Below, piece by piece: positions 51,196 to 61,273 of a DNA stretch of 64,000 bases. The stretch lies in assembly GCA_017461565.1 (NCBI GenBank), contig JAFTXQ010000010.1, positions 1 to 64,000 of the forward strand, read 5' to 3'. Source of the DNA: Oscillospiraceae bacterium. Lineage in GTDB: Bacteria; Bacillota; Clostridia; Oscillospirales; Ruminococcaceae. The stretch's first letter is position 1, and every line of letters starts with the position of its first letter. A program made the translations under genes and the position numbers. The notes beneath the pieces are model-generated. The model made no database searches. It was not told where the DNA came from and worked only from the letters and a program-made list of their open reading frames with translations.

Positions 51196-53189
51196 GCGAA
51201 TTACGACGTGTTCTGCTTTCCCGAAGAACGCTGCTGTATCTTGTTATCGCAGTGTTTATCGGAAGCGTTTTCTTCATGTACGACTGCCTTTCAGAAAAGC
51301 AGATAACACTTACGGGCGAGGAGCTTACCGCATACATCGACGGTTATCCCGAATTTCTGAACGATATCCAGAACAACGCCGATGAATTCGGCACGATTGC
51401 AGCACTTTCAGGGGGATTCTCCGCCGAAAACATCCGCAAGACCGCCGTAGATTACAGGAAGCTTACGGGTGTAACTCCTGTAGTTGGCGAAAACAAGGGA
51501 TTCGTGCTGCTTTCCGGCTACATCCTCGGGGATCTGCTGATTGCCGCTGTCACACTGCTTGTAGCGTCCTCATTTTCCGAGGAGCGCAAAAAGGGACTTG
51601 TGACCCTTGTCAGAAGCACAAAAAACGGCAGACGTATGCTATCAGTGCAAAGAACAGGCATAATACTTATTGTGGCGCTTGCTTCAAGCATACTGGTACA
51701 TACCGGATGCATACTCACTTCCACCCTTGCCTGCGGAAATATGGGTGTGCTGCGTCCTATACAATCAGTGCCTGAGTTCTCGCTATGCCCTTTCGGCATC
51801 ACCATTCTTGACTATATAGTGTTCTCCGTGCTTATGAAGGCGCTGGCTTCGGCGGCAGCAGGACTGCTGCTGTATCTGCTGTCCTCCATAATGGAATCAG
51901 TGCTTTCGTTTGCTATATGTGCCGCAGGCATAGCAGCGGAATACCTTTTCTATGGCATGATACTCCCCACCGACAGAATTGCGGGACTGAAATTCTGCAA
52001 TATCGCCGCTGTTCTTCGTACCGATCTTTTCTTCAACGAATACTGCAACCTTAATATATTCGGCAAGGCGATAGGTTTTCTGCCCTGTGCAGTGGTTTCA
52101 ATGCTGATCGTGCTGGTCGTGTTATGTGTTTTGTGTATACTGTTTACATCGGGCGGCGGAAACGGCGCAGCGACAAGCGGCAGTCTTGTTCAGAAGCTGA
52201 GCACATGGTTCAGCAAAAAAGCGCCTGTGCCTCCCCTACCCCTCTGGGAGATGAAAAAGGTGTTCATCAACCAAAAGGGCATCATAATCCTTGCTGCTGT
52301 TGTGTATATCGCAGTGAGCTCTGCGCTGCAATACCGATATGTATTGCCACATTACTCCGACGTTACGCAGCAATACTATAACAAATATAAGGGCGTCATA
52401 ACGGAAGAGACTGTCACGAAAATGCACAAGGACTATGAAGTTCTTGACGATGCACGCCTGAAAAGCGAACTGGAGCTTTCAGCGCTTTCGGGGCTTGACA
52501 CCACCGACGCAATAGCAAAATCAAAGGATCTTCAGATGAAGATAGGCACATTGATGGGCAGGATGAGTGCATTACAGCCGCTGATAGATCAGGCAGAGGA
52601 GGGTCTTGCCTACTCAAAGGAAAGCGGTATTGAGGTCCAGCTCATAAAAACCAAAACATACGAGCTGCTTTTGTTGGATGATAATGCTACGACCAGCAAA
52701 AATTCGTTGTACATAATACTGTCAATCGTAGGTATTTTTGCGGGAATATGTGCAAACGAAAACCGTAGCAACATGAACTCCACGCTGCGCACCTCGCTTA
52801 AAGGCAGGGGCAGACTTACAGCGATAAAGCTTGTTCTGATCGGGGTGACTTCCATCATAGTAACAGCTTCGATATTCGCTACACAATTATTGCAGGTAGG
52901 CGAGCAAGGCTTCAACGACCTTGAAGCCGCTGCACAAAGCGTTGCCTGTCTGCGCTTTATGCCTTTTGAGATAAGCCTGCTTGGTTATCTGATACTGATG
53001 TTCGCCGTTAGGATGATCTCAGCCTTTGCGGTAGGTGCATTCGTAATGCTTGTAAGCCGTTACTGCCGAAGCTCTGTGACATCGATATGTATCAATTCTA
53101 CTATCCTGATAGTGCCTGCCGTGCTTTCCGGAACAGGAATACTTGACCTCCCAAGCGCCGCAGATCTGATAGGGTTTACGGTGATATAA
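51192..53189 (+). CDS. ABC transporter permease with two large extracytoplasmic loops
   Basis: Of 665 residues and about 12 membrane spans in two similar halves. Each half begins with one span followed by a helical outside loop (about 31-105 and 345-490), then a bundle of spans. The first loop ends 'NIRKTAVDYRKLTGVTPVV' and leads into 'GYILGDLLIAAVTLL'; the short cytosolic loop 'SFSEERKKGLVTLVRSTKNG' is typical of ABC-2 exporters of Clostridia. The first loop resembles the sensor of the kinase upstream. Last gene of the locus, followed by a terminator. Confidence 0.88.
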   Translation: MSELRRVLLSRRTLLYLVIAVFIGSVFFMYDCLSEKQITLTGEELTAYIDGYPEFLNDIQNNADEFGTIAALSGGFSAENIRKTAVDYRKLTGVTPVVGENKGFVLLSGYILGDLLIAAVTLLVASSFSEERKKGLVTLVRSTKNGRRMLSVQRTGIILIVALASSILVHTGCILTSTLACGNMGVLRPIQSVPEFSLCPFGITILDYIVFSVLMKALASAAAGLLLYLLSSIMESVLSFAICAAGIAAEYLFYGMILPTDRIAGLKFCNIAAVLRTDLFFNEYCNLNIFGKAIGFLPCAVVSMLIVLVVLCVLCILFTSGGGNGAATSGSLVQKLSTWFSKKAPVPPLPLWEMKKVFINQKGIIILAAVVYIAVSSALQYRYVLPHYSDVTQQYYNKYKGVITEETVTKMHKDYEVLDDARLKSELELSALSGLDTTDAIAKSKDLQMKIGTLMGRMSALQPLIDQAEEGLAYSKESGIEVQLIKTKTYELLLLDDNATTSKNSLYIILSIVGIFAGICANENRSNMNSTLRTSLKGRGRLTAIKLVLIGVTSIIVTASIFATQLLQVGEQGFNDLEAAAQSVACLRFMPFEISLLGYLILMFAVRMISAFAVGAFVMLVSRYCRSSVTSICINSTILIVPAVLSGTGILDLPSAADLIGFTVI

Positions 53190-53232
53190 AAAAAACAGCG
53201 CAATAGCCTTTCGGTCATTGCGCTGTTTTATT
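53190..53232 (+). terminator. Bidirectional terminator between the ABC operon and trpA
   Basis: AACAGCGCAATAGCC / GGTCATTGCGCTGTT with A-run before and T-run after; it can stop both the ABC operon and the convergent trpBA transcript. Confidence 0.9.
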
Positions 53233-53246
53233 CATGCATTATCTTA

Positions 53247-54017
53247 TTATCCCACTGCGGTCTTGAGCTGCTCAAGGAACTCCTCAATATAGGGAGCAGC
53301 CTTGTCACCGTGCTTTGTAACAAGATCAACTGCGGCGCTCTCCACGATAACGCCGTCTGCGATCTCCGCAACACGCTTTGCTTCCTTCGGAGAGTGGATG
53401 CCAAACCAAACTGCGGTCGGCACATCGGTATACTTCCTTGTGGTCTCAATAACGTACTTCAGCTCGGACTTGCTCTGCTCGGTAAGACCTGCCTCGCTCA
53501 TTGCAGACGCCACATAAATAAAGCCCTCTGCACTTTCGGCGATAGCCTTGATCCTCTCCTCCTCAGCAGGAGCGATGAGCGGAATTATAGTAATTCCGTG
53601 TGCTTTTGCATAATCAGCGGCTTCAGGACGCTCCTCAAAAGGCATATCGGGAACGAAGATACCATCCACTCCTGCCTTTTCACAGTCGGCGAAAAATCTC
53701 TCATATCCGTACTTGAACACGGGATTGAGATATGTAATAAGCATGATCGGAGTATCGATCTGCTCACGAACTCTTCCTACAAGCTCGAATATTCTGTCAG
53801 TGGTCATTCCGTTTGAAAGAGCACGGATGTTAGCTTTCTGGATAACAGGACCCTCTGCGATAGGATCGGAAAAAGGTATACCGATCTCGATGATATCCGC
53901 TCCGCCCTGTGCAAGAGCCAGTATGTTCTTTATACTGTCCTCAAAGGTTGGGTCGCCTGCGGTCATAAACCCAATTACAGCCTTTTTATTGTTGAATGCT
54001 TCTCTTAATTTATTCAT
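53247..54017 (-). CDS. trpA: Tryptophan synthase alpha subunit
   Basis: Of 256 residues, a TIM barrel that splits indole-3-glycerol phosphate into indole and glyceraldehyde 3-phosphate. The catalytic Glu is in '[17 protein letters not shown]' and the catalytic Asp in '[14 protein letters not shown]'. It acts as an alpha2-beta2 complex with TrpB. Its ATG overlaps the end of trpB by eight bases (ATGAATAA). GAGGAG lies upstream. No other trp genes are in the window. Confidence 0.96.
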   Translation of the reverse strand: MNKLREAFNNKKAVIGFMTAGDPTFEDSIKNILALAQGGADIIEIGIPFSDPIAEGPVIQKANIRALSNGMTTDRIFELVGRVREQIDTPIMLITYLNPVFKYGYERFFADCEKAGVDGIFVPDMPFEERPEAADYAKAHGITIIPLIAPAEEERIKAIAESAEGFIYVASAMSEAGLTEQSKSELKYVIETTRKYTDVPTAVWFGIHSPKEAKRVAEIADGVIVESAAVDLVTKHGDKAAPYIEEFLEQLKTAVG

Positions 54018-55194
54018 GCAAATTCACTCCTCTGTATCTTGCTATCGCAGCCACGTCCTTGTCGCCTCTGCCTGACAGACAGCAGATAACGATATCGTCC
54101 TTGCTGAGAGTTGGGGCGAGCTTTATAAGATGTGCAACTGCATGTGCGCTCTCTATAGCACAGATGATACCCTCGGTGCGTGCAATGTACTCAAATGCGT
54201 CAACCGCCTCATCATCGGTGACAGGTACATATTCAGCCCTGCCGATCGCATGAAGATGTGCGTGCTCGGGACCGATACCCGGGTAATCAAGACCTGCCGA
54301 AATAGAGTAAACAGGAGCGATCTGTCCGTATTCGTCCTGGCAGAACAAAGACTTCATGCCGTGGAACACGCCAAGCGTACCTGTTGCAACGGTTGCGGCT
54401 GTTTCACCTGTTTCAACGCCCCTGCCCGCTGCCTCGCAGCCGATAAGGCGAACGCTTTCATCTCCGATGAAGTTATAGAACATACCCATAGCGTTGCTGC
54501 CGCCGCCAACACAAGCCATAACTGCGGTGGGAAGCCTGCCTTCCTTTTCAAGTATCTGCTCTCTTGCCTCACGGCTGATAACGCTCTGGAAATCACGCAC
54601 GATCATAGGGAACGGGTGGGGACCCATTACAGAGCCGAGCACATACAGCGTATCATCTGTACGGCTGCACCAGTCACGCATAGCCTCGTTTACTGCGTCC
54701 TTGAGAGTCTTTGTACCCGAAGTAACTGCATTTACCTTAGCGCCAAGGAGCTCCATACGGTATACGTTGAGCGCCTGACGGATAGTATCCTCCTCACCCA
54801 TGAAGATCTCACATTCAAGCCCAAGTAACGCTGCTGCCGTTGCTGCAGCAACACCGTGCTGACCTGCGCCTGTCTCTGCAATGATGCGCTTTTTGCCCAT
54901 CTTTTTAGCCAACAGCGCCTGTCCCAGTACATTGTTGATCTTATGGGAGCCTGTGTGGTTAAGATCCTCACGCTTGAGATAGATCTTTGCTCCGCCGAGA
55001 TCCTTTGTCATCTTCTCGGCGTAATACAACAGCGAGGGTCTGCCTGCATACTCTCTTGAAAGAGTTGTCAGCTCCTCAATGAAATCCTTATCATTCTTGT
55101 AGAATTCATAAGCCTTTTCAAGCTTATGTATCTCGCTCATCAGTGTTTCGGGAACATACTGTCCGCCGAACTCACCATAACGTCCTTTTGACAT
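54010..55194 (-). CDS. trpB: Tryptophan synthase beta subunit
   Basis: Of 394 residues. It joins indole and serine using pyridoxal phosphate; the cofactor Lys is in 'HTGSHKINN' and the phosphate site in 'GGGSNAMG'. The N-terminal '[13 protein letters not shown]' marks the major TrpB1 form. GAAAGG precedes the ATG. The ~85-base leader has a hairpin ACGGGGTGC/GCACCCCGT (55242-55264) without a T-run. I find no clear promoter, so trpBA may be read through from the EAL gene upstream or use a weak start. Confidence 0.97.
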   Translation of the reverse strand: MSKGRYGEFGGQYVPETLMSEIHKLEKAYEFYKNDKDFIEELTTLSREYAGRPSLLYYAEKMTKDLGGAKIYLKREDLNHTGSHKINNVLGQALLAKKMGKKRIIAETGAGQHGVAAATAAALLGLECEIFMGEEDTIRQALNVYRMELLGAKVNAVTSGTKTLKDAVNEAMRDWCSRTDDTLYVLGSVMGPHPFPMIVRDFQSVISREAREQILEKEGRLPTAVMACVGGGSNAMGMFYNFIGDESVRLIGCEAAGRGVETGETAATVATGTLGVFHGMKSLFCQDEYGQIAPVYSISAGLDYPGIGPEHAHLHAIGRAEYVPVTDDEAVDAFEYIARTEGIICAIESAHAVAHLIKLAPTLSKDDIVICCLSGRGDKDVAAIARYRGVNLHE

Positions 55195-55282
55195 TGTTTG
55201 CTTTCCTTTCTTTTGTTAACTTTGGTATATCTGCATTTGATACGGGGTGCATTTCGCACCCCGTTGATAATTGAGATCCTGT

Positions 55283-57226
55283 CTATACTACCTTGCTGCC
55301 CTCATATTCACTGATAAACTCAACAAAATCGTCCTCAGGAATAGGCTTTGAATAGTAGTAGCCCTGTATGAAATCACAGTTGAGTGCGGCAAACTGCTCT
55401 GCCATGTGCTGAGTCTCAATGCCCTCCACAACGATCTCCATATCCATATCCTTAAGCATCTTGACAGTATTCTGAAGGACTATCCACATCTTGGGGTTGT
55501 TCTGTTCGTCTACAAAAGACTTATCAAGCTTTACTATCTTCAGCGGAAGCTGAATAACACGGCGCATATTGGAATAACCCGTTCCGTAATCGTCAAGCGA
55601 GAAGCTTACACCTGCGCTGCTGAGCTTGTCAAGGTTGCTCTTCATGATATTCTGTGCATAGCTTGCAGCTGTTTCGGTTATCTCAAGGTTTATCTTATCG
55701 GATGGGATGTTGTACTTTGTCAGGGTCTCAAGGACCTTGTCGGCAAGATCACCGTGCATACACTGCGCAACAGACAGGTTGATCTCTATGTAGTCCAGTC
55801 CAAGCTCCTTGAATCTGTCGCTTGCAATGAAACGGCAGACCTCTTCAAGCACAAAATCGCCGATCTTATGTATAGCTCCGCTCTTTTCGGCAGCGCCGAT
55901 AAACACATCAGGCGGAATAAATCCATACTTGTCGTCTATCAGACGGAGCAGTGCCTCTGCTGAAGTGAATTTATTCTGCTCAACAGAGAATATTGGCTGG
56001 TAGTAAACCTTGAACTTATTGTTTTTGAGTGCGTTATCGATTATGCCGTCGATATTATTCAGCATATCGAAGCGGTTGTTCTTGAAAAGCTCTTCCGCAA
56101 GAAGGACCTTTCCGGGAACGGCATGTTGCTCATTGAAGCTTGCACCGAAAGCCGAAAGCGCCTTGAAATCATTTATATCCTCGGGGCAGCGCACAACGCA
56201 AAGGCACTGATTTACCGAAACTGACAGATCATTGATATAAAGGTTTGACTGAAGCGCTTTATTCAGCATCTCGGCAGCCGGTGCAGCCTTTTCTCTGTGG
56301 CGTCCGAAAAATACCATACGGAAGCGTCCACGGTCAAGGTAGTAATTATCTGCATGACCCTTGACTTCTTTATCGGCATTCTCTATTTCAAGAGAAATAC
56401 TCTTAAGAAGCTCAGAGAGTGACTCGTAGCTTATCATTGCCTGAAGTGCGGCAAAGTTGCTGATATTGAGCATAACGATGGTGATATTTTTATCCGAGTT
56501 AAACGAACGTTTAACATTGTCCGCATAATAACCGTAGTTTCCAAGTCCTGTGAACGGATCGATAAGATCCTCCGGACGCTGTGCGGTCATGCTGACAAAC
56601 AGGAGCGACAGCGCACCTGCAAACATCTCGACCGAAGTGTTGGGGTAAAATATCTGTATCACGATGGCGATAAGATTGAGCGGTACTATCGCACTGATAG
56701 CAAATATCTTTGTCGAAGTCAGCAGCTTTCTGTATCTGAACATATAGAACAGACCGAGTGCCATATAGAATCCTGCTATCACATAAAGCAAAGGGAATAA
56801 CGTACCACGATGATAAATGCTGTTCTTCACATAGAACAACGAATCTGTCATCGTATTTACAACAAGAAGTATAAATACGATCGATATCGGCGCTATAAGC
56901 AGTATCTGCTGCAAAACGCTCTTTTTGAGCTTGTGCCACGTATCTGTAAGACTTATCACATAAAGCACATAGGCAGGAGTGGTAAGGTTATGCATAAACA
57001 AATATCCCGAATGTGCAATATAAAGAGAGGTCTTATCGGCTGTAAGCGAATTATCAAGGAAGATCGACCATATATCAAAAAGCGTAGCAAACACCATAGT
57101 AGCAAGCACTAAAATGAACATGTGATTTGCTATACCCTTTGTCATCCTGCGATAGAACAACGAAAACAAAAGAACGACCAGCAAAATAATAGCGGCGTAA
57201 TCAAATGATTCCAGCTTGAGCATCAT
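55283..57226 (-). CDS. Membrane EAL-domain c-di-GMP phosphodiesterase with degenerate GGDEF
   Basis: Of 647 residues. Seven or eight spans form the N-terminal sensor (1-220). A GGDEF domain follows (about 225-370), but its signature reads 'RGRFRM', so it cannot make c-di-GMP. The C-terminal EAL domain keeps the catalytic set: 'AEALLR', 'EINLS', 'ITETA', 'LDDYGTGYS', 'KLDKSFV', 'VEGIET' and 'QGYYYSKP', so hydrolysis of c-di-GMP is expected. The start at 57226 is eight bases after AGAGGGGG. It probably links an envelope signal to lowered c-di-GMP. Confidence 0.9.
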   Translation of the reverse strand: MMLKLESFDYAAIILLVVLLFSLFYRRMTKGIANHMFILVLATMVFATLFDIWSIFLDNSLTADKTSLYIAHSGYLFMHNLTTPAYVLYVISLTDTWHKLKKSVLQQILLIAPISIVFILLVVNTMTDSLFYVKNSIYHRGTLFPLLYVIAGFYMALGLFYMFRYRKLLTSTKIFAISAIVPLNLIAIVIQIFYPNTSVEMFAGALSLLFVSMTAQRPEDLIDPFTGLGNYGYYADNVKRSFNSDKNITIVMLNISNFAALQAMISYESLSELLKSISLEIENADKEVKGHADNYYLDRGRFRMVFFGRHREKAAPAAEMLNKALQSNLYINDLSVSVNQCLCVVRCPEDINDFKALSAFGASFNEQHAVPGKVLLAEELFKNNRFDMLNNIDGIIDNALKNNKFKVYYQPIFSVEQNKFTSAEALLRLIDDKYGFIPPDVFIGAAEKSGAIHKIGDFVLEEVCRFIASDRFKELGLDYIEINLSVAQCMHGDLADKVLETLTKYNIPSDKINLEITETAASYAQNIMKSNLDKLSSAGVSFSLDDYGTGYSNMRRVIQLPLKIVKLDKSFVDEQNNPKMWIVLQNTVKMLKDMDMEIVVEGIETQHMAEQFAALNCDFIQGYYYSKPIPEDDFVEFISEYEGSKVV

Positions 57227-57271
57227 GCTGTTTGCCCCCTCTCGCATCTGATTGCATAATTATATAAGTTT

Positions 57272-57300
57272 AGTATACCACCAGCGACCCAAAAAGTCAA
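57272..57300 (-). promoter_or_regulatory. Promoter of the EAL gene
   Basis: On the minus strand TTGACT (57295-57300), 17 bases, TATACT (57272-57277). The rest of 57301-57570 is AT-rich with no feature I can support; no clear promoter for the next plus-strand gene was found. Confidence 0.75.
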
Positions 57301-57577
57301 CAAAAAATCTTTATTATTGTAAATAATAACCTAATCGACACAGGGCTTTTGTGCATATTTGTTCTCAATTTGACACAGTATCACTGTTTATAATCGATCA
57401 GACGGCAGACGCAGAAAGTTTTATGCGCTGACTTTTTTCACAAATATGACATCGACGAACTGTATAGCCCTACAAATTTTACTATTGCAGATATAACTTT
57501 GTAACTTTTTCAGGATAAACTCGGTTTTAAATACAGCAAGCCCGATTTACTCACAAGAAGACTAAGGAGGTATTCAT

Positions 57578-58450
57578 ATGTGTATCAGATCAATCATTAT
57601 CGCTGCTGTTTCGTCAATAGCGATGCTTATAGCAGGAGCTTCAATGCAAACGGAGGCTACGGCGCACACCATCGACTACACTACACAGGTAGTTTACGGA
57701 CAATCGGCAAGCCGCAGTTATCTTACAAGTATTAAAAAGAACCTTTCATATTCACAGATAAGCGAAGATATCAGGGTGCCTGTACTTGCTAAGAGCAGAA
57801 CGCTGAAAAAATGCTTCGTTTTAAAAGAAAACCAGACGCTTGTCATACCATCGGGCAAAACACTCACTCTCACGGGAGGGGCAAATATAGCAGGAAAGCT
57901 TTACATCGAAAAAGGCGGCAAGCTAGTACTAAAAAAATATCAACTGAATCTGACAGGCTCCATCGTATGCGATGGCAAGCTATCCATTACAGGCGGCACA
58001 CTCGCCTGCTTTGATGATTCCATGCTGTTCATCGGAGAAAGCGGCAGCTTTACAGCAACAGACCGTGGCGTAATCGAGCAGGAGCTCAACGGCAGAATAT
58101 GCTGCGACAACGGGGCAGATGTCGTATGTCTGGGTACCACTAACATTCCCGACCCAACCTTCGCCGCTGAACCCGTTGCTGCGATACATACCCGAATCGA
58201 TTTCGGCGGCGCTGTCAAAAAGGTATCTCCGGTAACAGCAAACATTAACTCGCTGTTACCATCAGTTGTCGGCTATGACAGTAGCACGGAACTCGGTGAC
58301 GGTGATTTTGCAGACTGCTACACAGTGCTGTTCTCGGGAGGAAGTTGTGTAAAACTGACTGCAAACGGCAATATAAGTAACGGCTGGAGCAGCATTGGCA
58401 ACGTGAATATTCAGATAATGCAGATAGCATTGGATGTTTACAGAAGTTAA
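57578..58450 (+). CDS. Secreted protein with short solenoid-like repeats
   Basis: Of 290 residues, function unknown. A signal peptide (about 1-29, 'AMLIAGASMQTEATA') is followed by a linker and then strand repeats (about 77-170), for example 'NQTLVIPSGKTLTLTGGANI' and 'GKLYIEKGGKLVLKKYQLNL'. This is the same type of repeat as in the two VanY proteins at 3343-5390 but without a peptidase domain. The C-terminus has no recognised fold. AAGGAGG precedes the ATG. Together with the next gene it may form a surface or secreted set. Confidence 0.75.
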   Translation: MCIRSIIIAAVSSIAMLIAGASMQTEATAHTIDYTTQVVYGQSASRSYLTSIKKNLSYSQISEDIRVPVLAKSRTLKKCFVLKENQTLVIPSGKTLTLTGGANIAGKLYIEKGGKLVLKKYQLNLTGSIVCDGKLSITGGTLACFDDSMLFIGESGSFTATDRGVIEQELNGRICCDNGADVVCLGTTNIPDPTFAAEPVAAIHTRIDFGGAVKKVSPVTANINSLLPSVVGYDSSTELGDGDFADCYTVLFSGGSCVKLTANGNISNGWSSIGNVNIQIMQIALDVYRS

Positions 58451-58597
58451 AGCGGATCGGAGAAGAATTATAAGCTGAACACCTGTTACTTTTCTTAATT
58501 CCAGATAGCTTTTTCAGGAGATGTTGATATGCTAGAAATGCCATAGCAAGCCCCTGAAACAGAGCATTATTCTAATTCAGCAAAAGGAGAAAACGAC

Positions 58598-60232
58598 ATG
58601 AAACGTTTTATCACTCTTCTTATGGCGCTGGTAATGGCGCTTACGGCAGCTATCCCCACAGGGGCTTATGACTTCTCGGGAAATACCGAGACCTATCTAG
58701 TCAACGACCACAAGTTTCTTAACGAAAACAGCGCCGCTGTAAAATGGAACGGCAGAACAGCACTTAAGGAAAACACCTATTACTACACGACTACCTCTGT
58801 CACAGTGTCAAAGGACATGACACTTCCCAAGTCCTCTACACTTGAGATAAGAAAGCCACTGAAGCTGACAAAAGGTGCAGAGCTCACTGTAAAAGGAAAC
58901 GTCGTGATCGACTATGACGGTAAGCTCAATCCTTATAAGGGTACGCTGACTGTTAAAGAAGGCGCATATATCCACTGCTACGGCGCACTGGCAATAAGCA
59001 AGGGCGGTACGCTGAACACAGAGGGACTTGTACTGCTTCACGATGCTGCAAGCCTTGCGCTGAAAGGAAAGGTAAACATCCTCCGTAACGGCGAGATAAT
59101 AAACTCGGGCAGCATGAAGCAGTACAAAACCGCAAAAGTAAACGGCGAAATAATCGTTCCCGACAATATCACCGAGCTTCTTTCCGAGCATCTTGACGGT
59201 GACTTAGATAACGAAAAAATATGCGTTGATTTCATGTTCTACGACACAAAGGTAATGGAGCGCACAAAGCTTGACGGAATGAACTTCCTTGACGCTACTC
59301 TCAAAGTACAGAACAATTTTTCTATCCCCTATCTTATCACAGAGCAGGTATTCGGCGGCGAAATCGGCAGCTATAAAAAGCTTGCCGCACAGCTTTCCGA
59401 GAAGTCCAGCCCAGCACTTCGCTGGCTTAAGACCAATTACGGCAGCTCGAGAGGTTTCAAGAAGTTTCTTGCAGGAGATTTCTTTAACAATATCTCCGAT
59501 AATCCCGCATACGGAAATGAAAACACATCTGTTCCCTCTGATAACAGATACGTTCTGTCCGATGAATATATCAGCCTTATGAACACCCGTTCAAAGCTTG
59601 CTGAGATGCTGAATGATGCCCTGTATAAAGAACTTACGGAAAAGTTCGGCTTCGATTCGCTTACACAACGGAACATACTTGAATACGGCTACGGCGTTTT
59701 CAGTGCCGAGATAACAAAATCAGATATAATAAAGCTTTCCAGGGACGAGCGATTTATGTTCCTCTCTGTAAATGACGGCTCTTGTTATGTGAACGGTCAC
59801 GACAAGCTGTTCACAACTGACGCAAACGATGGCTATGCGGTAAGCGTTGTTCTTTCCGAGGACATAATAAGCGGTGGCAGCATAGCCTCCGACAAGACTT
59901 ACAGTGCAATAGATAAGTACACCGATGTAACATGGGATGCTGATTTCGGCGCATGGTATGACACAGGTGCAGCAGGAACGATGAGGATAAGCTTTTTCTC
60001 CGACCACGACTACAACGGAATGTATCGTTTCCACAGCTTTACCGATGACCTTTACTACGCCAACCGCAGCGTAAGCAAGAACTACCTATACAAGCAGTGC
60101 CGTTCATGGGGACTGATAGAGGACTGTATGGTATATCACCGTGTGGCAATATCATCTGCGGATGATATTACAAAGCTTGCTGCAAGTGCAGATGTGCTGT
60201 ATATCTTTGACGAACAGATGACGCTTGAATAA
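58598..60232 (+). CDS. Secreted protein with solenoid-like repeats and unknown C-terminal domain
   Basis: Of 544 residues. Signal peptide at 1-23 ('MALTAAIPTGA'), solenoid-like strands at about 70-190 ('STLEIRKPLKLTKGAELTVK', 'GAYIHCYGALAISKGGTL'), then about 350 residues of mixed character ending in an aromatic-rich part ('YRFHSFTDDLYYANRSVSKN'). No catalytic motif is recognised. The repeat part is related to that of the preceding gene, 147 bases upstream, and to the VanY pair. AAAGGAG precedes the ATG. Cell-surface or matrix association is a guess. Confidence 0.72.
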   Translation: MKRFITLLMALVMALTAAIPTGAYDFSGNTETYLVNDHKFLNENSAAVKWNGRTALKENTYYYTTTSVTVSKDMTLPKSSTLEIRKPLKLTKGAELTVKGNVVIDYDGKLNPYKGTLTVKEGAYIHCYGALAISKGGTLNTEGLVLLHDAASLALKGKVNILRNGEIINSGSMKQYKTAKVNGEIIVPDNITELLSEHLDGDLDNEKICVDFMFYDTKVMERTKLDGMNFLDATLKVQNNFSIPYLITEQVFGGEIGSYKKLAAQLSEKSSPALRWLKTNYGSSRGFKKFLAGDFFNNISDNPAYGNENTSVPSDNRYVLSDEYISLMNTRSKLAEMLNDALYKELTEKFGFDSLTQRNILEYGYGVFSAEITKSDIIKLSRDERFMFLSVNDGSCYVNGHDKLFTTDANDGYAVSVVLSEDIISGGSIASDKTYSAIDKYTDVTWDADFGAWYDTGAAGTMRISFFSDHDYNGMYRFHSFTDDLYYANRSVSKNYLYKQCRSWGLIEDCMVYHRVAISSADDITKLAASADVLYIFDEQMTLE

Positions 60233-60235
60233 AAC

Positions 60236-60276
60236 AAAAGCTCCGCTATCGGACTCTACCGACAGTGGAGCTTTTA
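60236..60276 (+). terminator. Bidirectional terminator after the secreted protein gene
   Basis: AAAAGCTCC...GGAGCTTTT with inner ATCGG/CCGAC pairing; T-rich on both strands, between convergent genes. Confidence 0.88.
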
Positions 60277-60288
60277 CTATATTGTTGA

Positions 60289-61266
60289 TCATTTTTTCAG
60301 CTCATTATAGCGTTTTACGAACCAGATATCGTTTCGGTCAGCCACCTCGAACTCCCTGCCGTTGAGGTAAGCAAGGCAGCCTGCATCGGTAGTGAACTCA
60401 AAGCGCAGCTTGTAGGAATACAGCGCCTGTCCATTGTAGCCGTACTGCTTGTTTACCTTGTTGCTGCCATACTTTCCGTCGCCCAGCAGCGGATGTCCTG
60501 TGTGAGCGAAATGCGCCCTTATCTGATGGGTGCGTCCTGTCAGAAGATCCACCTCGACAAGGCTCTGCGAGCCTATGCTGTCAAGCACACGGTACTTTGT
60601 CTTTATGGTGCGGTTTTCGGGAGTTTTCCTGTCGGATACTATCACCCTGTTCTCGTCCGAAAGCTTCTGCAGATACGCTGTCATGGTGTCGGAGGTCCTT
60701 TCAGGTCTGCCCTGCACCACGCACAGATAAAGCTTAAGAAGCTCCCTGTCACGTATCTTCTGATTGAGCACACGCAGGCTCTCAGCGTTCTTGGCGGCTA
60801 TGACGATGCCGCCCGTGTTTCGGTCGATACGGTTGCACAGCGCAGGCACAAAGCTCTGCTCCTCCTCGGGGATGTACTCACCCTTCTTCCACAGGTAGCA
60901 TTTTATGCGGTTTATCAGCGTATCGGAGGTGTTGTCGTTGTCCTCATGCACCACCATGCCGACAGGCTTGTCGGCAAGCAGGATGTTCTCGTCCTCGTAC
61001 ACGATGTTTATTTCTGAAGGAACAGTGCGGAAGTCGTTCTCGTGCTCTATCTCTCCCTTAGAAAGAAGCTCGTCGCTGAGATAAAAGCGGAACACATCGC
61101 CCTCGGTGAGCTTTACATTGGGCTCGGTCCTTGCGCCGTTGAGCTTGATGCGCTTCTTACGCATAAGCTTGCAGATAAGCGGAAGCGTGAGATTGGGATA
61201 CGCCTTGGTAAGAAACCTGTCTGCACGCTGTCCCGCATCGTTTTTTGTTACTGTAATTTCTGTCAT
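60289..61266 (-). CDS. RluA-family pseudouridine synthase
   Basis: Of 325 residues. An N-terminal S4 RNA-binding domain ('GQRADRFLTKAYPNLTLPLI', about 12-80) precedes the catalytic domain with the active-site Asp in 'NRIDRNTGGIVI' (about 145-156) and the 'LLTGRTHQIRAH' motif. It isomerises uridine in rRNA or tRNA; the exact site (RluC, RluD or RluA type) cannot be told. The usual 'HRLD' is 'NRID' here, with the Asp kept. It begins seven bases after the uvrA stop, so it is read with uvrA, and has only a weak ribosome binding site. Confidence 0.93.
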   Translation of the reverse strand: MTEITVTKNDAGQRADRFLTKAYPNLTLPLICKLMRKKRIKLNGARTEPNVKLTEGDVFRFYLSDELLSKGEIEHENDFRTVPSEINIVYEDENILLADKPVGMVVHEDNDNTSDTLINRIKCYLWKKGEYIPEEEQSFVPALCNRIDRNTGGIVIAAKNAESLRVLNQKIRDRELLKLYLCVVQGRPERTSDTMTAYLQKLSDENRVIVSDRKTPENRTIKTKYRVLDSIGSQSLVEVDLLTGRTHQIRAHFAHTGHPLLGDGKYGSNKVNKQYGYNGQALYSYKLRFEFTTDAGCLAYLNGREFEVADRNDIWFVKRYNELKK

Positions 61267-61273
61267 ATTGCAA

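Noticed and set aside
57370..57402. TTGACA...TATAAT near 57370 as promoter of the secreted protein gene
   Set aside because: The spacer is only about 13 bases, too short for a working sigma-A promoter.
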